Shown piece by piece: positions 44,851 to 54,539 of a DNA stretch of 64,000 nt. A model generated the notes under the pieces. It was not told where the DNA came from. It was given only the letters and a program-made list of their open reading frames with translations, and searched no databases. How positions within the stretch are numbered: the stretch's first letter is position 1; every line of letters starts with the position of its first letter. Origin of the DNA: an uncultured Flavihumibacter sp. (GTDB lineage: Bacteria > Bacteroidota > Bacteroidia > Chitinophagales > Chitinophagaceae); NCBI GenBank assembly GCA_902168105.1, contig CABHOY010000030.1, positions 124,001 to 188,000 on the forward strand, in the 5' to 3' direction. The translations under genes and the position numbers were made by a program.

Positions 44851-45246
44851 ATGATCACATTAAAAGACGCGCAACGCGTAATAGCAGCAGCGCAAAAAAA
44901 AGCTGAAGAAATTGGCCAACCCATGAATATTGCCGTAGTGGACCAGGGAGGGAACTTAATCGCGCACGTTAGAATGGACGAAGCATGGATTGGTAGTATT
45001 GATATCTCCATCAAAAAGGCTTTCACCTCCCGCGCCTTTAACATCTCGACAAAAGACCTGGGTGAAAACGCCCAGCCCAACCAGCAGTTTTTTGGCATTC
45101 ACGCTTCCAACGATGGTAAGATCATGATTTTTGCCGGTGGTATCCCCTTGAGTAAAGATGGTAAGGTCGTTGGAGCAATCGGGATAAGCGGAGGTTCCGG
45201 GGAGCAGGATCATGCTGTTGCCCAGGCCGGCGTCGCAGGATTTTAA
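44851..45246 (+). CDS. GlcG/HbpS-like protein (DUF336)
   Basis: A 131-residue GlcG/HbpS-family protein: TLKDAQRVIAAAQKKAEEIGQPMNIAVVDQGGNL, then AWIGSIDISIKKAFTSRAF, GGIPLSKDGKVVGAIGISGG and QDHAVAQAG. HbpS binds haem in Streptomyces, while GlcG is linked to glycolate use. It has no signal peptide, so it acts in the cytoplasm. The gene follows the MBL-fold gene by 34 bp. Confidence 0.88.
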   Translation: MITLKDAQRVIAAAQKKAEEIGQPMNIAVVDQGGNLIAHVRMDEAWIGSIDISIKKAFTSRAFNISTKDLGENAQPNQQFFGIHASNDGKIMIFAGGIPLSKDGKVVGAIGISGGSGEQDHAVAQAGVAGF

Positions 45247-45265
45247 TTATAAATAAATTGCCCAC

Positions 45266-45350
45266 TATGGGAAAAAGAGCAGACGCCCGGAAAAAATTAA
45301 AGGCACTGTGGAAGCGGTGCCTTTTTTTGCTTTAGCCTATTTAGTAATTT
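45266..45350. repeat. Diverged copy of the tRNA-Leu flank (copy C) with terminator
   Basis: TAT-GGGAAAAAGAGCAGACGC is followed by AAAGGCAC...GGTGCCTTTTTTT (45298-45327), an efficient terminator, and TATTTAGTAATTT. It parallels the 3' flank of the tRNA-Leu gene (57785-57862), read in the opposite direction, and the other two copies. It ends the HbpS operon and then meets the stop of the CPA2 gene. Confidence 0.68.
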
Positions 45351-47622
45351 ATTTAGACAACTTCGTGAGCTCATGAATTTTCCTTCTATCACCTACTACC
45401 CAGACGATATCGCCCCATTCGAAAATAGTATGGGAATCAGGGTTCAACATGCGTGTATCACCCCTCTCTATACCAATCACTAGCCCCAGGGTACGCTCAC
45501 GTATGCCGGATCCACGTATGCTCAATCCCTTTAGTTTGGTATACTCGTCCACCACTATCTTCTGCAAGGATATATCGCTTATTGATATACCGTTCCTCAC
45601 GGGTTCTGAAGCATCAAATATCGGTTTGAATATTTGTATCTGTTCATCTGTACCAATAATTCCTACATGGTCAAGTGGAAATAGCTTCTCGTTCCGTTTT
45701 GGAGCATGTATTAGTTTTTCACCACGCTTTATATAGGCTATATTGATTCCATATTTTTCACGCCAGCTAAGTTCAAGAAGTGTTTTACCAACATATTCCG
45801 CTTGCTGATTTACCACGAGATCTACAATATGAGCGGACCATGGCAATAGGCTCGACTGGAGCGCTGGGTTCTTTTCAAACATATCGGATGAAACGGAGCC
45901 TTCCTCTGCTGCGGCAGATTCTCGTGCATTCAGGTTCGTAAGAAATCGTCCTTCAATGCGTTGATAAAAATGTTGTATCTTTTTGGAGAATATGTAATAC
46001 AATATAACAATACAGGGTACCGCAATAAAGATCGCGACATTAGCTGACATTAATTTGCTCACCCAGAACCATATTATTATTACACCCACCACTAATCGAG
46101 CAATTTCAAGTACCAGTAATGGACCACGATTATATTTGGTTTCGAGCCACAATGCTTTGTAAGCCATATTATCCGGCTTCTTTAGGATAAAGGCAACTAT
46201 AAAAGGAGAAGCGATTCCTAGCGACACGACCAGGCATATTATACTCGCTACAGTACCGCTTTTTAAGTAACTATTCAGCAAGGGTAGCAGAAAATTTAAT
46301 GAAACAAGAAAAAGTGCAAGAATGATGATACTATTTGTAAGGGCAATCTTGCCGTAAGATTTCAATACAATTCTCAGATTACTTTCGGCTTGTATTTTCT
46401 GCGTGCTACTCGAGTAGCTATTTATCCTTTTAACCAAATTCGAGGGTAGTACTTTCAAAATATAGTTGTGTAACTTATCTGAGCCCTTTATCATGTATGG
46501 AGTAGTAAAGGTGGTAATAGCTGAGGCGCCGACAGCCACCGGAAAGAGAAAATTGCTTATCACACCCAGGCTTAGTCCAAGGGTTGCTACAATGAACGCG
46601 AACTCTCCAATTTGTGCCATGCTCATCCCCACCTGCACGGACTGTTTAAGCGGTTGTCCCGAAAGCAAGGCCCCGAGAGTCGTGCTAATAAATTTTCCAA
46701 AAAGCGTTAACAACGTTACCCACAGTACCGGCCACTTGTATTGAATGATAGCCTCGGGGTCAATAAGCATGCCTACTGATACAAAGAACACTGCACCAAA
46801 TAGGTCTTTTACAGGTTTTATGACATGCTCTACTTTTTCTGCAGAGGTGGTCTCGGCGATTATTGAACCCATGATAAATGCTCCAAGTTCAGCAGAAAAA
46901 CCCACCTGAGTTGCTAATTTCACCATACCAAGACAAAGGCCGATTGAAAGTATCAGTAGTACTTCTTCGTCGAGCAGATTCTTCGCTTTCTTTAGGAAAG
47001 TAGGCAGTAGAAAAATGCCTGTAATGAACCACAAGGCCAGAAAGAACAATAATTTAAGTACTGTACGCAACAATTCAAGACCCTGAAATTGCTGACTTAC
47101 TGCCATTGTGGACAATAGTACCATTAAGAGTATCACAACAATATCTTCAACGACAAGAACACCAAAAACGATCCTGGCAAACTGTTTAGTCTTTACCCCC
47201 AACTCATCAAAGGCCCGGATAATAATTGTTGTGGAAGAACTTGCCAGCATACCTCCCAGGAAGATACTATCCATTTCTGACCACCCCATCCACTTGCCCA
47301 CGACGTAGCCACTTACCGTTATGAAAATTATCTCTACAAATGCTGTTATGGATGCCGAGCCTCCCACATGCATCAATTTTTTAAAACTAAACTCCAGGCC
47401 TAAGCTGAACAGAAGGAAAATCACACCTATCTCAGCAAGCGTTTCTATATTTTCCGTATCTGCAACTGTAGGGGTAATCGACAGGTGTGGCCCCACAAGA
47501 AAGCCCGCAATGATATAACCTAAGACCAGCGGTTGTTTGATCCATTTAAATATTAATGTGGTGATACCTCCGGTAAAAAGTATTAATGCAAGGTCTTCAA
47601 TAAGTTTTGGTAAATGCCCCAT
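45349..47622 (-). CDS. CPA2-type monovalent cation:proton antiporter (KefB-like) with RCK C-domain
   Basis: A 757-residue membrane protein. Twelve or so transmembrane helices make up the N-terminal 390 residues, with the CPA2 features GYIIAGFLVGPHLS, EIGVIFLLFSLGLEFSFKKL, SAELGAFIMGSIIAETT, and GVISNFLFPVAVGASAITTF. After a second membrane part, a TrkA-C-like regulatory domain ends the protein (TLGLVIGIERGDTRMLNPDSHTIFEWGDIVWVVG). It is a K+ or Na+/H+ antiporter for pH or potassium homeostasis. It probably forms an operon with the upstream universal stress gene (58 bp apart). Confidence 0.92.
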   Translation of the reverse strand: MGHLPKLIEDLALILFTGGITTLIFKWIKQPLVLGYIIAGFLVGPHLSITPTVADTENIETLAEIGVIFLLFSLGLEFSFKKLMHVGGSASITAFVEIIFITVSGYVVGKWMGWSEMDSIFLGGMLASSSTTIIIRAFDELGVKTKQFARIVFGVLVVEDIVVILLMVLLSTMAVSQQFQGLELLRTVLKLLFFLALWFITGIFLLPTFLKKAKNLLDEEVLLILSIGLCLGMVKLATQVGFSAELGAFIMGSIIAETTSAEKVEHVIKPVKDLFGAVFFVSVGMLIDPEAIIQYKWPVLWVTLLTLFGKFISTTLGALLSGQPLKQSVQVGMSMAQIGEFAFIVATLGLSLGVISNFLFPVAVGASAITTFTTPYMIKGSDKLHNYILKVLPSNLVKRINSYSSSTQKIQAESNLRIVLKSYGKIALTNSIIILALFLVSLNFLLPLLNSYLKSGTVASIICLVVSLGIASPFIVAFILKKPDNMAYKALWLETKYNRGPLLVLEIARLVVGVIIIWFWVSKLMSANVAIFIAVPCIVILYYIFSKKIQHFYQRIEGRFLTNLNARESAAAEEGSVSSDMFEKNPALQSSLLPWSAHIVDLVVNQQAEYVGKTLLELSWREKYGINIAYIKRGEKLIHAPKRNEKLFPLDHVGIIGTDEQIQIFKPIFDASEPVRNGISISDISLQKIVVDEYTKLKGLSIRGSGIRERTLGLVIGIERGDTRMLNPDSHTIFEWGDIVWVVGDRRKIHELTKLSK

Positions 47623-47679
47623 AGTTGATGATATTTAGTGGATCTCAAATAGATGATTACCAGCAGACGGCGAAAGTGC

Positions 47680-48498
47680 TTATGGCAAAATAACAACAGG
47701 GATCTGAGCGTATTTGATTACTTCCGTAGTAAAAAAGCTCCGAAAGAAATCCATAAAATTTCGAGGTCCTTTTTGTGTCACCAAAATTCCCTTGTGCGCT
47801 GACATATATTCTTTTATTCCAGTGGATGCATTACTTGCTTCCGATATTGTGTACGAGACCGCTGCCCGTCGATTATATCTGCTGCAGATTTCCTTTAAGT
47901 AGACCGTGATCTCATTGCGATCTGCGCCCTTGTTAATGACGGAGAAAAAGGTAATGTATTTGATCTTGTCTGAGGTGACCGAAAGGAGTTCTTCAAACCT
48001 GGACGTATTCAGGGGATATTTTTGTTTTACAGCAACATGAAGCGTATCAAATTGAAAGTCGCTAATGGCAGTTGGTAACCCAATGATGATACTGTTTGTT
48101 TGTTCTGTCAGTTGTAGGTTGGTGCTTAGCATCATCAACCTTTCAATCCAGTTTTTATCGCTCAAACTCACGAACAGATAATCGGTTATATCCAGCTGCT
48201 GCAGTTTTATCAGGGCTGATGAAACTGGGTAAGAGTGTGCATAATACTTGATGCGTGGATCGGGTCCGACTAAGGCCTCCGTAAAAGATCGTAATTTTAT
48301 CAAGCCTCTCTCTTCACTATCGCGCTTAAGACTAGCTAAAACTTCCGATTCCCCTAATCCAGGGAGAAGTTCAGTTGCATGATGGAGCAGTAGCAATTCT
48401 GCCCCTGCCAGTGTCGCCCAGTTATATGAAAAAGTCAGCAGCTGCTCTGAATGAGGCGAAAAATCAATAGAAACAATGAATCGCTTTGTCATATTCAA
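47680..48498 (-). CDS. Universal stress protein (UspA-type)
   Basis: A 272-residue tandem-type Usp protein. The N-terminal half starts TKRFIVSIDFSPHSEQLLTFSYNWA, as in UspA domains; the C-terminal half holds FDTLHVAVKQKYPLNTSRFEE and ends with the YAQIPVVILP strand typical of UspA. A second Met at position 3 is equally possible. A glycine-rich ATP-binding loop (G2xG9xG) is not clear, so it is probably of the non-ATP-binding kind. It lies upstream of the antiporter gene and may be co-transcribed. Confidence 0.85.
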   Translation of the reverse strand: MNMTKRFIVSIDFSPHSEQLLTFSYNWATLAGAELLLLHHATELLPGLGESEVLASLKRDSEERGLIKLRSFTEALVGPDPRIKYYAHSYPVSSALIKLQQLDITDYLFVSLSDKNWIERLMMLSTNLQLTEQTNSIIIGLPTAISDFQFDTLHVAVKQKYPLNTSRFEELLSVTSDKIKYITFFSVINKGADRNEITVYLKEICSRYNRRAAVSYTISEASNASTGIKEYMSAHKGILVTQKGPRNFMDFFRSFFTTEVIKYAQIPVVILP

Positions 48499-48795
48499 TG
48501 TTATTAGTTTATTTCAACCTGCTATCACTTGCGTAGCAAAAAATGAGTATATAGGGTATAAGATAATAATTTTATAGTATAATATGGCGTGAAATGTCCT
48601 AGTAGGCCCAACGTAATTGCTTTAGCTCAAATGTTGAAGCCGCAATCCCAGACAGCCGCTATACCTAAACTTTAAACTGGATTCTAATCGATAACTCTAT
48701 TGCCTGAGCTGAATCTGATCTCATTTTTTTCTTCAAATCTGAATCTGTTCTACCTTTTGTTTTTTCCTCAACTTTGGGATACAAAAACAAAAAAT

Positions 48796-49827
48796 ATGTC
48801 ACAAGAGCCAAAAACAATGAAGGCATGGCAGCTACAGGCCTTCGGGTTGGAGAACCTAAAATTAGTGATCACCGATGTACCTCAACCAGGTCCACATGAG
48901 GTATTAGTCAAAGTGGGCGCGGTATCTCTAAACTTCAGAGATAAAGCTATTGTAGATGGGTTTTATGAACCAGAAATGATTCCAAAGCCACTTATTCCTG
49001 TCTCTGATGCTGCAGGTACGATCGTAAAGATCGGCGATCAGGTAACCAGGTTCAAAGTAGGTGATCGTGTTACCTCCCACTTATATTCCAGATGGATTGA
49101 TGGAGAGCCAGCACATAACGAGCCTGATTATTGCTTTGGTGCACCCTTGCCTGGTGGCCTTGCTGAATATATGATTATGCATGAACAGTCAGCTGTTGCA
49201 GCTCCGGATTCCCTATCTGATGAGCAGGCAGCAACCTTGCCCATCGCGGCCCTGACTGCATGGTATTCATTGGTAAGTTATGGCAATCTGAAGGCCGGGG
49301 AAACCGTAGTCATTCAAGGGACAGGTGGAGTTTCCATCTTTGGGATCCAAATTGCGCATGCTTTGGGTGCAAGGGTGATCGCTACAACAAGCAGTGATAT
49401 AAAAGGCATGCAAGCGAGGGCCTTTGGTGCCGATGAAATCATCAACTATAGCAAAACCCCTGACTGGGCTGCTGAAGTGTTAAAGCTTACCGGAGGCAAA
49501 GGTGCAGATCAATTACTGGAAGTTGTAGGTGGTGATGGCCTGAATGATTCTATACTTGCTACCAAGGTAGCCGGAAGAATTTCTGTGATCGGCTTCCTTG
49601 CTGGGCAAACCACCAATTTGAACCTGATGCAGTTGTTGTTCAGGCAAACCAATATTCAGGGTATTGCCGTAGGAAGCAGGACTGCTTTTGAACAAATGAA
49701 CAAAGCTTTTGATCAATATAAGATCAAACCGGTGATTGATATGGTCTACCCTTTTGAAAAGGCGAAGGATGCTTTTAAACATTTGACCAAGGGTGCCTTT
49801 GGAAAAATTGTAATCAAAGTAGCATAA
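48796..49827 (+). CDS. Zinc-type NAD(P)-dependent alcohol dehydrogenase
   Basis: A 343-residue MDR protein beginning MSQEPKTMKAWQ, chosen over an earlier Met which would run through the promoter. Signatures are GPHEVLVKVGAVSLNFRDKAI, PVSDAAGTIVKIGDQVTRFKVGDRV, the Rossmann VVIQGTGGVSIFGIQIAHALGA, and EVVGGDGL. Structural zinc Cys residues are not seen, and NFRD suggests a quinone-reductase/NAD(P)-type enzyme rather than a classical zinc ADH. The SDR gene follows 49 bp later on the same strand. The 297-bp gap upstream has no other gene. Confidence 0.87.
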   Translation: MSQEPKTMKAWQLQAFGLENLKLVITDVPQPGPHEVLVKVGAVSLNFRDKAIVDGFYEPEMIPKPLIPVSDAAGTIVKIGDQVTRFKVGDRVTSHLYSRWIDGEPAHNEPDYCFGAPLPGGLAEYMIMHEQSAVAAPDSLSDEQAATLPIAALTAWYSLVSYGNLKAGETVVIQGTGGVSIFGIQIAHALGARVIATTSSDIKGMQARAFGADEIINYSKTPDWAAEVLKLTGGKGADQLLEVVGGDGLNDSILATKVAGRISVIGFLAGQTTNLNLMQLLFRQTNIQGIAVGSRTAFEQMNKAFDQYKIKPVIDMVYPFEKAKDAFKHLTKGAFGKIVIKVA

Positions 49828-49876
49828 ACAATAGCGCATTTACCGCGCAAAACAATAACCAGATAAATTAACGTAT

Positions 49877-50641
49877 ATGGAAACACGAACTAAAATTGCA
49901 CTTCTTACTGGCGGTAGTCGGGGTCTGGGTAAGAATGCAGCCTTAAAAATTGCCGCCAAAGGTATTGATGTGATCATCACCTACCAATCTAAAAAACAGG
50001 AAGCCGAGGATACGGTATCCGAAATCAGGAACTTAGGCGTAAAGGCCGCCGAATTACCTTTGAATGTTGCAGACGCCGGCACTTTCGACGACTTTTTTAA
50101 GACCCTTAAATCTGTACTGAAATCAGAATTCCAAGCAGAAAAATTTGATTTTCTAATCAACAATGCCGGCATCGGAATCTATGCCCCTTTTACTGAGACC
50201 ACAGAGCAGCAGTTTGACACCCTGGTAAACATCCATTTAAAGGGTGCCTACTTTTTAACTCAAAAAGCTTTGGCCTTGCTCAATGATGGTGCAGGGATCA
50301 TCAACGTATCATCAGGATTGGCCCGTTTCGCAACGCCCGGACATTCGGCCTATGCGGCAATGAAAGGCGCCATGGAAACCCTGACCAAATACCAGGCGCA
50401 GGAACTTGGTGCCAGAGGCATACGCTCCAACATCATCGCTCCCGGTGCCATAGAAACAGATTTCGGAGCAGGCATCGTGCGTGACAATGAACAAGTCAAT
50501 GCTGCAATCGCCTCACATACCGCCTTGGGAAGGGCTGGCCTACCTGATGATATCGGAGGCGTAGTGGCTTTCCTTTGTACAGAGGACGCCAGATGGATTA
50601 ACGCGCAGCGCATAGAAATTTCAGGAGGGATGTTTTTATAA
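49877..50641 (+). CDS. SDR-family oxidoreductase (copy 1)
   Basis: A 254-residue classical short-chain dehydrogenase. TGGSRGLGKNAA is the NAD(P) glycine motif, NNAGIG the structural motif and YAAMK the catalytic YxxxK (Y-A-A-M-K after GHSA). IIAPGAIETDF and GVVAFLCTEDARWINAQRIEISGG complete it. It reduces a ketone or oxidises an alcohol; substrate unknown. The paralogue at 52546 is almost identical in its second half. A strong terminator follows. Confidence 0.93.
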   Translation: METRTKIALLTGGSRGLGKNAALKIAAKGIDVIITYQSKKQEAEDTVSEIRNLGVKAAELPLNVADAGTFDDFFKTLKSVLKSEFQAEKFDFLINNAGIGIYAPFTETTEQQFDTLVNIHLKGAYFLTQKALALLNDGAGIINVSSGLARFATPGHSAYAAMKGAMETLTKYQAQELGARGIRSNIIAPGAIETDFGAGIVRDNEQVNAAIASHTALGRAGLPDDIGGVVAFLCTEDARWINAQRIEISGGMFL

Positions 50642-50665
50642 TTTAGGTGTGGTCTGTTTAGTTGT

Positions 50666-50699
50666 AAGCTGGTATTGTAAGATATACCAGCTTTTTTTT
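50666..50699 (+). terminator. Intrinsic terminator
   Basis: AAGCTGGTAT (50666-50675) pairs with ATACCAGCTT (50683-50692), followed by TTTTTTG. It follows the SDR copy 1 gene. Confidence 0.9.
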
Positions 50700-50721
50700 G
50701 CAGGGTGCTGGACCTTCAGCT

Positions 50722-52158
50722 TTAATATACCAACAGCTTGGATAGGGTGCTGATCGCCTTGCTGATTTTAAAATTGAACAGCGGGCAATAATTGATCCGG
50801 ATGTAGTGGTGAAAATAGCTTTGGGTGGAAAAAATGTGCCCCGGACAAATCCCGATGCCCTGGGCTAAAGCTTTTTTCTGAAGCTCATAGGCATTGGCCG
50901 CTCCAGGCAGTTCGATCCATATACTCAAACCACCTCGGGGAACAGTAATGTTTGATCCTTGTGGGAAATTTTTGGAAATGGCATTTAAATATTTCAGTAG
51001 TTGCACTTGCAGGATTTGGCGCATTTTGCGGATATGCTTTTCATAATGACCACTTTCCAGGTACCTGCCGATAGCATCCTGCAGCACCCCATTGGTAGAT
51101 ATGTTGGCTCCAAATTTTATTTTTTCAATGTCCTGGTGATACTTACCCGCTGCTATCCAGCCAATTCTAAAACCTGGAGCCAGCGTTTTGGAAAATGAGC
51201 TGCAATACAGCACATTGTCAAAAGTATCATAAGCCTTTGCCGGAAGGCAGCTGCCCGCCAGAAAATTGAGTTCACCCAGTGCATCATCCTCAATCAGTGG
51301 GATTCCAGCATTCGCTAAAATCTCTACAAGCTGTATCTTATTCTCCTCAGACATGGATATGCCCGTTGGATTATGGCAACGGGGCATAAACACGCAAGCA
51401 GAAATGTTATTGGTTTGTATGGCCCGCGAAAGATCCTTTAAACAAAGGCCTGTATCTGCGTTCACTTTAATCTCCAGGGCCTTAAGTCCCCTTCTTTCCA
51501 AACTTTGAAGGATACCATGATGGGTCGGAGATTCTACCCCAACAATGTCACCTTCCTTGGTTAAAGCATCTAAACATAGGTTTATAGATTCCATACAGCC
51601 ATTGGTGACCAGAATGCGGTCCTGGCTGAGCCCGTGTTTCCAGTCGAAGGTTCTTCTGGCAATTTGTTTCAGCAGCCGGGGATGGCCATCGATCAGCGGA
51701 TATTGAAAATTGTCATTCTTTAGCTCATTTAAGGATTGGACAACCGCCTTATTGAGCTTTGTTAACGGAAGGAACTCGTTCACCGGAGCCAGTATCGAGA
51801 AATTTACGATTCCTTTCTCTTTGGCATTTTTCATCATGGCCCTTGCCATTGCTGTGATTTCCACAGATGCCGGCAGCATAAGCGCCTCGCTGGGGCTACT
51901 TCCTTTATTAGTTTTGGTGAAAAATGAATTGACTACATAGCCTGACCTGGGCCTGGAAATGACCAGCCCTTTAGCTTCTAGCAGGGAGAACGCTTGAAAG
52001 ACCGTATTCAAACTGACCTTAAGCTCCCGGCTAACAGTCCTCACCGAAGGCACCTTATCACCAGGTTGAAGCTGAAGTTGGTGTATGTTTTCCTCAATCT
52101 TGGTAGCTACATGTTCATAACGAAAGCCCTTCTCTGCCATAAAAATCGGTTTTAGCAT
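50722..52158 (-). CDS. MocR-family PLP-binding transcriptional regulator
   Basis: A 478-residue fusion of a GntR winged helix (residues about 10-80: YEHVATKIEENIHQLQLQPGDKVPSVRTVSREL) and an aminotransferase-like domain. The PLP lysine lies in YCSSFSKTLAPGFRIGW, and PRCHNPTG is present. It is convergent with SDR copy 1 and divergent from SDR copy 2, so it probably controls the latter. The alternate Met at 52140 is possible. Ligand unknown. Confidence 0.9.
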   Translation of the reverse strand: MLKPIFMAEKGFRYEHVATKIEENIHQLQLQPGDKVPSVRTVSRELKVSLNTVFQAFSLLEAKGLVISRPRSGYVVNSFFTKTNKGSSPSEALMLPASVEITAMARAMMKNAKEKGIVNFSILAPVNEFLPLTKLNKAVVQSLNELKNDNFQYPLIDGHPRLLKQIARRTFDWKHGLSQDRILVTNGCMESINLCLDALTKEGDIVGVESPTHHGILQSLERRGLKALEIKVNADTGLCLKDLSRAIQTNNISACVFMPRCHNPTGISMSEENKIQLVEILANAGIPLIEDDALGELNFLAGSCLPAKAYDTFDNVLYCSSFSKTLAPGFRIGWIAAGKYHQDIEKIKFGANISTNGVLQDAIGRYLESGHYEKHIRKMRQILQVQLLKYLNAISKNFPQGSNITVPRGGLSIWIELPGAANAYELQKKALAQGIGICPGHIFSTQSYFHHYIRINYCPLFNFKISKAISTLSKLLVY

Positions 52159-52545
52159 GTCTGCGTGAAAATACCGGCTAATTCCAAAGTTGACAAAGAA
52201 TTTCGGGTAAACAAAATCTGGACTTCAGTTTTTCAGTAAAATGACAACTGTTTGCTGATGGCCTGGGCCGGAATAAACAACTCCATATGGTAGCGATATG
52301 CATAGGTTCCTGGCTGCCTGCAAGACAACATATAGTACTGGTCACAGTGAAATTTACGAGCGCAGCAGGATGGGCTAACCCGGGCCGGAAATATTTCAAT
52401 TTTGCAACTTAAAGTTTAAAAATTACAACTTTCCCCATTTCATGGAAAGTACCTTTGGATCATTGAAATGAGATACAGAGCGAAAGGCCTAAGAACTTAT
52501 TCCGCTGTAAATCTCTAATAACGTAGACAGAAAAACAATAGAAAA
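52159..52545. promoter_or_regulatory. Intergenic promoter region of the second SDR gene
   Basis: A gene-free 387-bp stretch between divergent MocR and SDR copy 2. A -7 element TACCTTTG at 52450-52457 faces right. AACTTAAAGTT (52406-52416), a short palindrome, lies upstream and may be an operator. I see no other gene. Confidence 0.5.
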
Positions 52546-53307
52546 ATGGAAAAGAACAAAATTGCCCTGGTAACAGGCGGTAGCAGAGGTTTGGGTAAAA
52601 ATGCAGCCTTAAAAATTGCAGCCAAAGGAATTGATGTGATCATTACCTACCAATCTAAAAAGCAAGAAGCTGAAGATACGGTTGCCGAAATATTAAAATT
52701 GGGTGTAAAAGCTGAAGCCTTGCGATTGAATGTAGCCGATAACAATAGCTTTGATGCTTTTTTTGAGGACCTGCACTCATCGCTAAAAACTACATTTGAT
52801 GCGGACAAATTTGATTTTTTAGTTAACAATGCCGGTATCGGTGTGTATGCCCCCTACGCAGAGACGACAGAGCAGCAGTTTGATGCCCTGGTGAACATTC
52901 ATTTCAAAGGCGCTTTCTTTTTGACACAAAAAGCGCTGGCACTGCTCAACGATGGGGCGGGGATCATCAACGTATCCTCTGGATTGGCCCGTTTTGCTAC
53001 GCCAGGACATTCCGCCTATGCAGCAATGAAAGGAGCGATGGAAACACTGACCAAATACCAGGCACAGGAACTTGGCGCCAGAGGCATCCGCTCCAATATC
53101 ATTGCACCTGGCGCAATTGAAACAGATTTTGGCGCAGGCATGGTGCGCGACAATGAACAGGTCAATGCTGCAATAGCCTCCCATACAGCCTTGGGTCGGG
53201 CAGGCCTTCCGGACGATATCGGTGGTGTAGTAGCATTTCTATGTACAGAGGATGCCAGGTGGATCACTGCACAACGCATCGAGATATCTGGAGGAATGTT
53301 TTTATAA
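52546..53307 (+). CDS. SDR-family oxidoreductase (copy 2)
   Basis: A 253-residue classical SDR with the same motifs as copy 1 (TGGSRGLGKNAA, NNAGIG, YAAMK, GAIETDFGAG). The first 90 residues differ moderately (for example KLGVKAEALRLNV) and the rest is almost the same, which indicates recent duplication or gene conversion. It is divergent from the second MocR gene and is followed after 51 bp by a SnoaL-like gene, forming a likely operon. Confidence 0.93.
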   Translation: MEKNKIALVTGGSRGLGKNAALKIAAKGIDVIITYQSKKQEAEDTVAEILKLGVKAEALRLNVADNNSFDAFFEDLHSSLKTTFDADKFDFLVNNAGIGVYAPYAETTEQQFDALVNIHFKGAFFLTQKALALLNDGAGIINVSSGLARFATPGHSAYAAMKGAMETLTKYQAQELGARGIRSNIIAPGAIETDFGAGMVRDNEQVNAAIASHTALGRAGLPDDIGGVVAFLCTEDARWITAQRIEISGGMFL

Positions 53308-53358
53308 ACTATCTATACTTACCTGAATGGTCATTTAAAAAGTTTAAATGGATAAAAA

Positions 53359-53790
53359 ATGAAAGACTTAGATAAATTGAGCAATCTGGAAAAAGTACTG
53401 TACTTCTTTGATAACGTATGGAGCGCTCCGTACGACATCACCCTCATTGATCAGCTCATGTTACCGGATTTCACCATTACCACTGCCGGAAAGGTCATCA
53501 GCGGTAGGGATGAATTTAAAAAATGGGTAGTGGGGTTTTTACATTTAATGCACGAATCTCACTTGGAGCCCTTAGATGCTTTTGAAAGCGACTGCGGCAC
53601 CAAAGTAGTGGTGCGATGGAAGTTGACCGGAATAAACAATGGGATACTGGGTTTACCTCCGAACAGGCAAAATATTGAGTTCTTCGGGACAGCGATATGG
53701 CTGATCAAAGACGGCAAGCTGGCACACAACTGGGTGGAGAGAAATTCACATGAGGTATTTCAGCACCATTCCAGCCTACCCAGATCCTGA
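53359..53790 (+). CDS. NTF2/SnoaL-like protein
   Basis: A 143-residue SnoaL-like polyketide-cyclase-fold protein: SAPYDITLIDQLMLPDFTITTAGKVISGRDEFKKW, with GTAIWLIKDGKLAHNWVERNS at the end. The family hydrolyses or isomerises small molecules or acts as a subunit. It follows SDR copy 2 by 51 bp. Confidence 0.82.
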   Translation: MKDLDKLSNLEKVLYFFDNVWSAPYDITLIDQLMLPDFTITTAGKVISGRDEFKKWVVGFLHLMHESHLEPLDAFESDCGTKVVVRWKLTGINNGILGLPPNRQNIEFFGTAIWLIKDGKLAHNWVERNSHEVFQHHSSLPRS

Positions 53791-53822
53791 GATATCAGAA
53801 AGCATTTTTCATGACTTGGGTA

Positions 53823-54539
53823 CTATTTAAATAAATAGTCTTGCCGTTTTAAGCATTCTAAATATTCTTTCCTATCAATTTCCTTAATAAATATCGGAGG
53901 ATAGCCTAGCTTCAATAGAATAAGATTTGTAAACAATCTTCCAATTCGTCCATTACCATCATTGAATGGGTGTATACGATTTAGGAACTGTTGGTGGAAG
54001 TATGTTGCTATTACTATTGGGTGTCTGTCGACACTTAATACATCAACATTAGCAAGGCGGGAATTAATCTCGTTAACTAATTCATCCATTGCATTAGGCA
54101 CTTCAGCGGGCAATAGATATGTATGAATCTTGCCATTACCCCTAACCGTAACGTTCTCAAAAAGCTTGTATCTGCCCGGTCCATAAAGGCTGTCATCTGT
54201 CCACTGAGCAAGATCCTTCATTAGCTCTTTGTGAAGAGCCTTTATATTATCAACAGAAAAATTTTCAGTTTGATAATTTTTAAATACGTTATCTAGAACC
54301 TTTTGATGGTTTATCAAATCTAATAATTCTCCTGGAGCTGCATTCTGCGGAGTAACAAAATCTCTGAGGAGTTTAATGGTTTGACCGTATGTTAGGGTAA
54401 CTCCTTCAATCTTATTGGAGTTGTATGTGAAATCAACTTTTACTTTTTCTAAAAATGCATCATCCCAATCTTTATCGGTCCTAAGTGATAAAATCTGGCT
54501 TTTCAGGCTGTTTATTTCGTCTAATTTTTTTTCAATCAT
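53823..54539 (-). CDS. Fic-domain protein (class II), short C-terminus
   Basis: A 238-residue Fic protein starting MIEKKLDE. The Fic motif HPFNDGNGRIGR is at 190-201, and the inhibitory helix motif SNKIEG at 41-46 (class II, autoinhibition by the glutamate). Fic proteins transfer AMP or other phosphate groups to protein hydroxyls, often toxins. It ends right after KRQDYLFK, soon after the Fic core, shorter than usual (330-380), so a C-terminal HTH appears lost. It overlaps the small gene 54532-54774 by 8 bp, so translation is coupled. AT-rich. Confidence 0.88.
   Translation of the reverse strand: MIEKKLDEINSLKSQILSLRTDKDWDDAFLEKVKVDFTYNSNKIEGVTLTYGQTIKLLRDFVTPQNAAPGELLDLINHQKVLDNVFKNYQTENFSVDNIKALHKELMKDLAQWTDDSLYGPGRYKLFENVTVRGNGKIHTYLLPAEVPNAMDELVNEINSRLANVDVLSVDRHPIVIATYFHQQFLNRIHPFNDGNGRIGRLFTNLILLKLGYPPIFIKEIDRKEYLECLKRQDYLFK

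Noticed and set aside
52178..52399. A 73-residue minus-strand frame upstream of MocR
   Set aside because: It overlaps the promoter region and has no homology signal by eye; probably chance.
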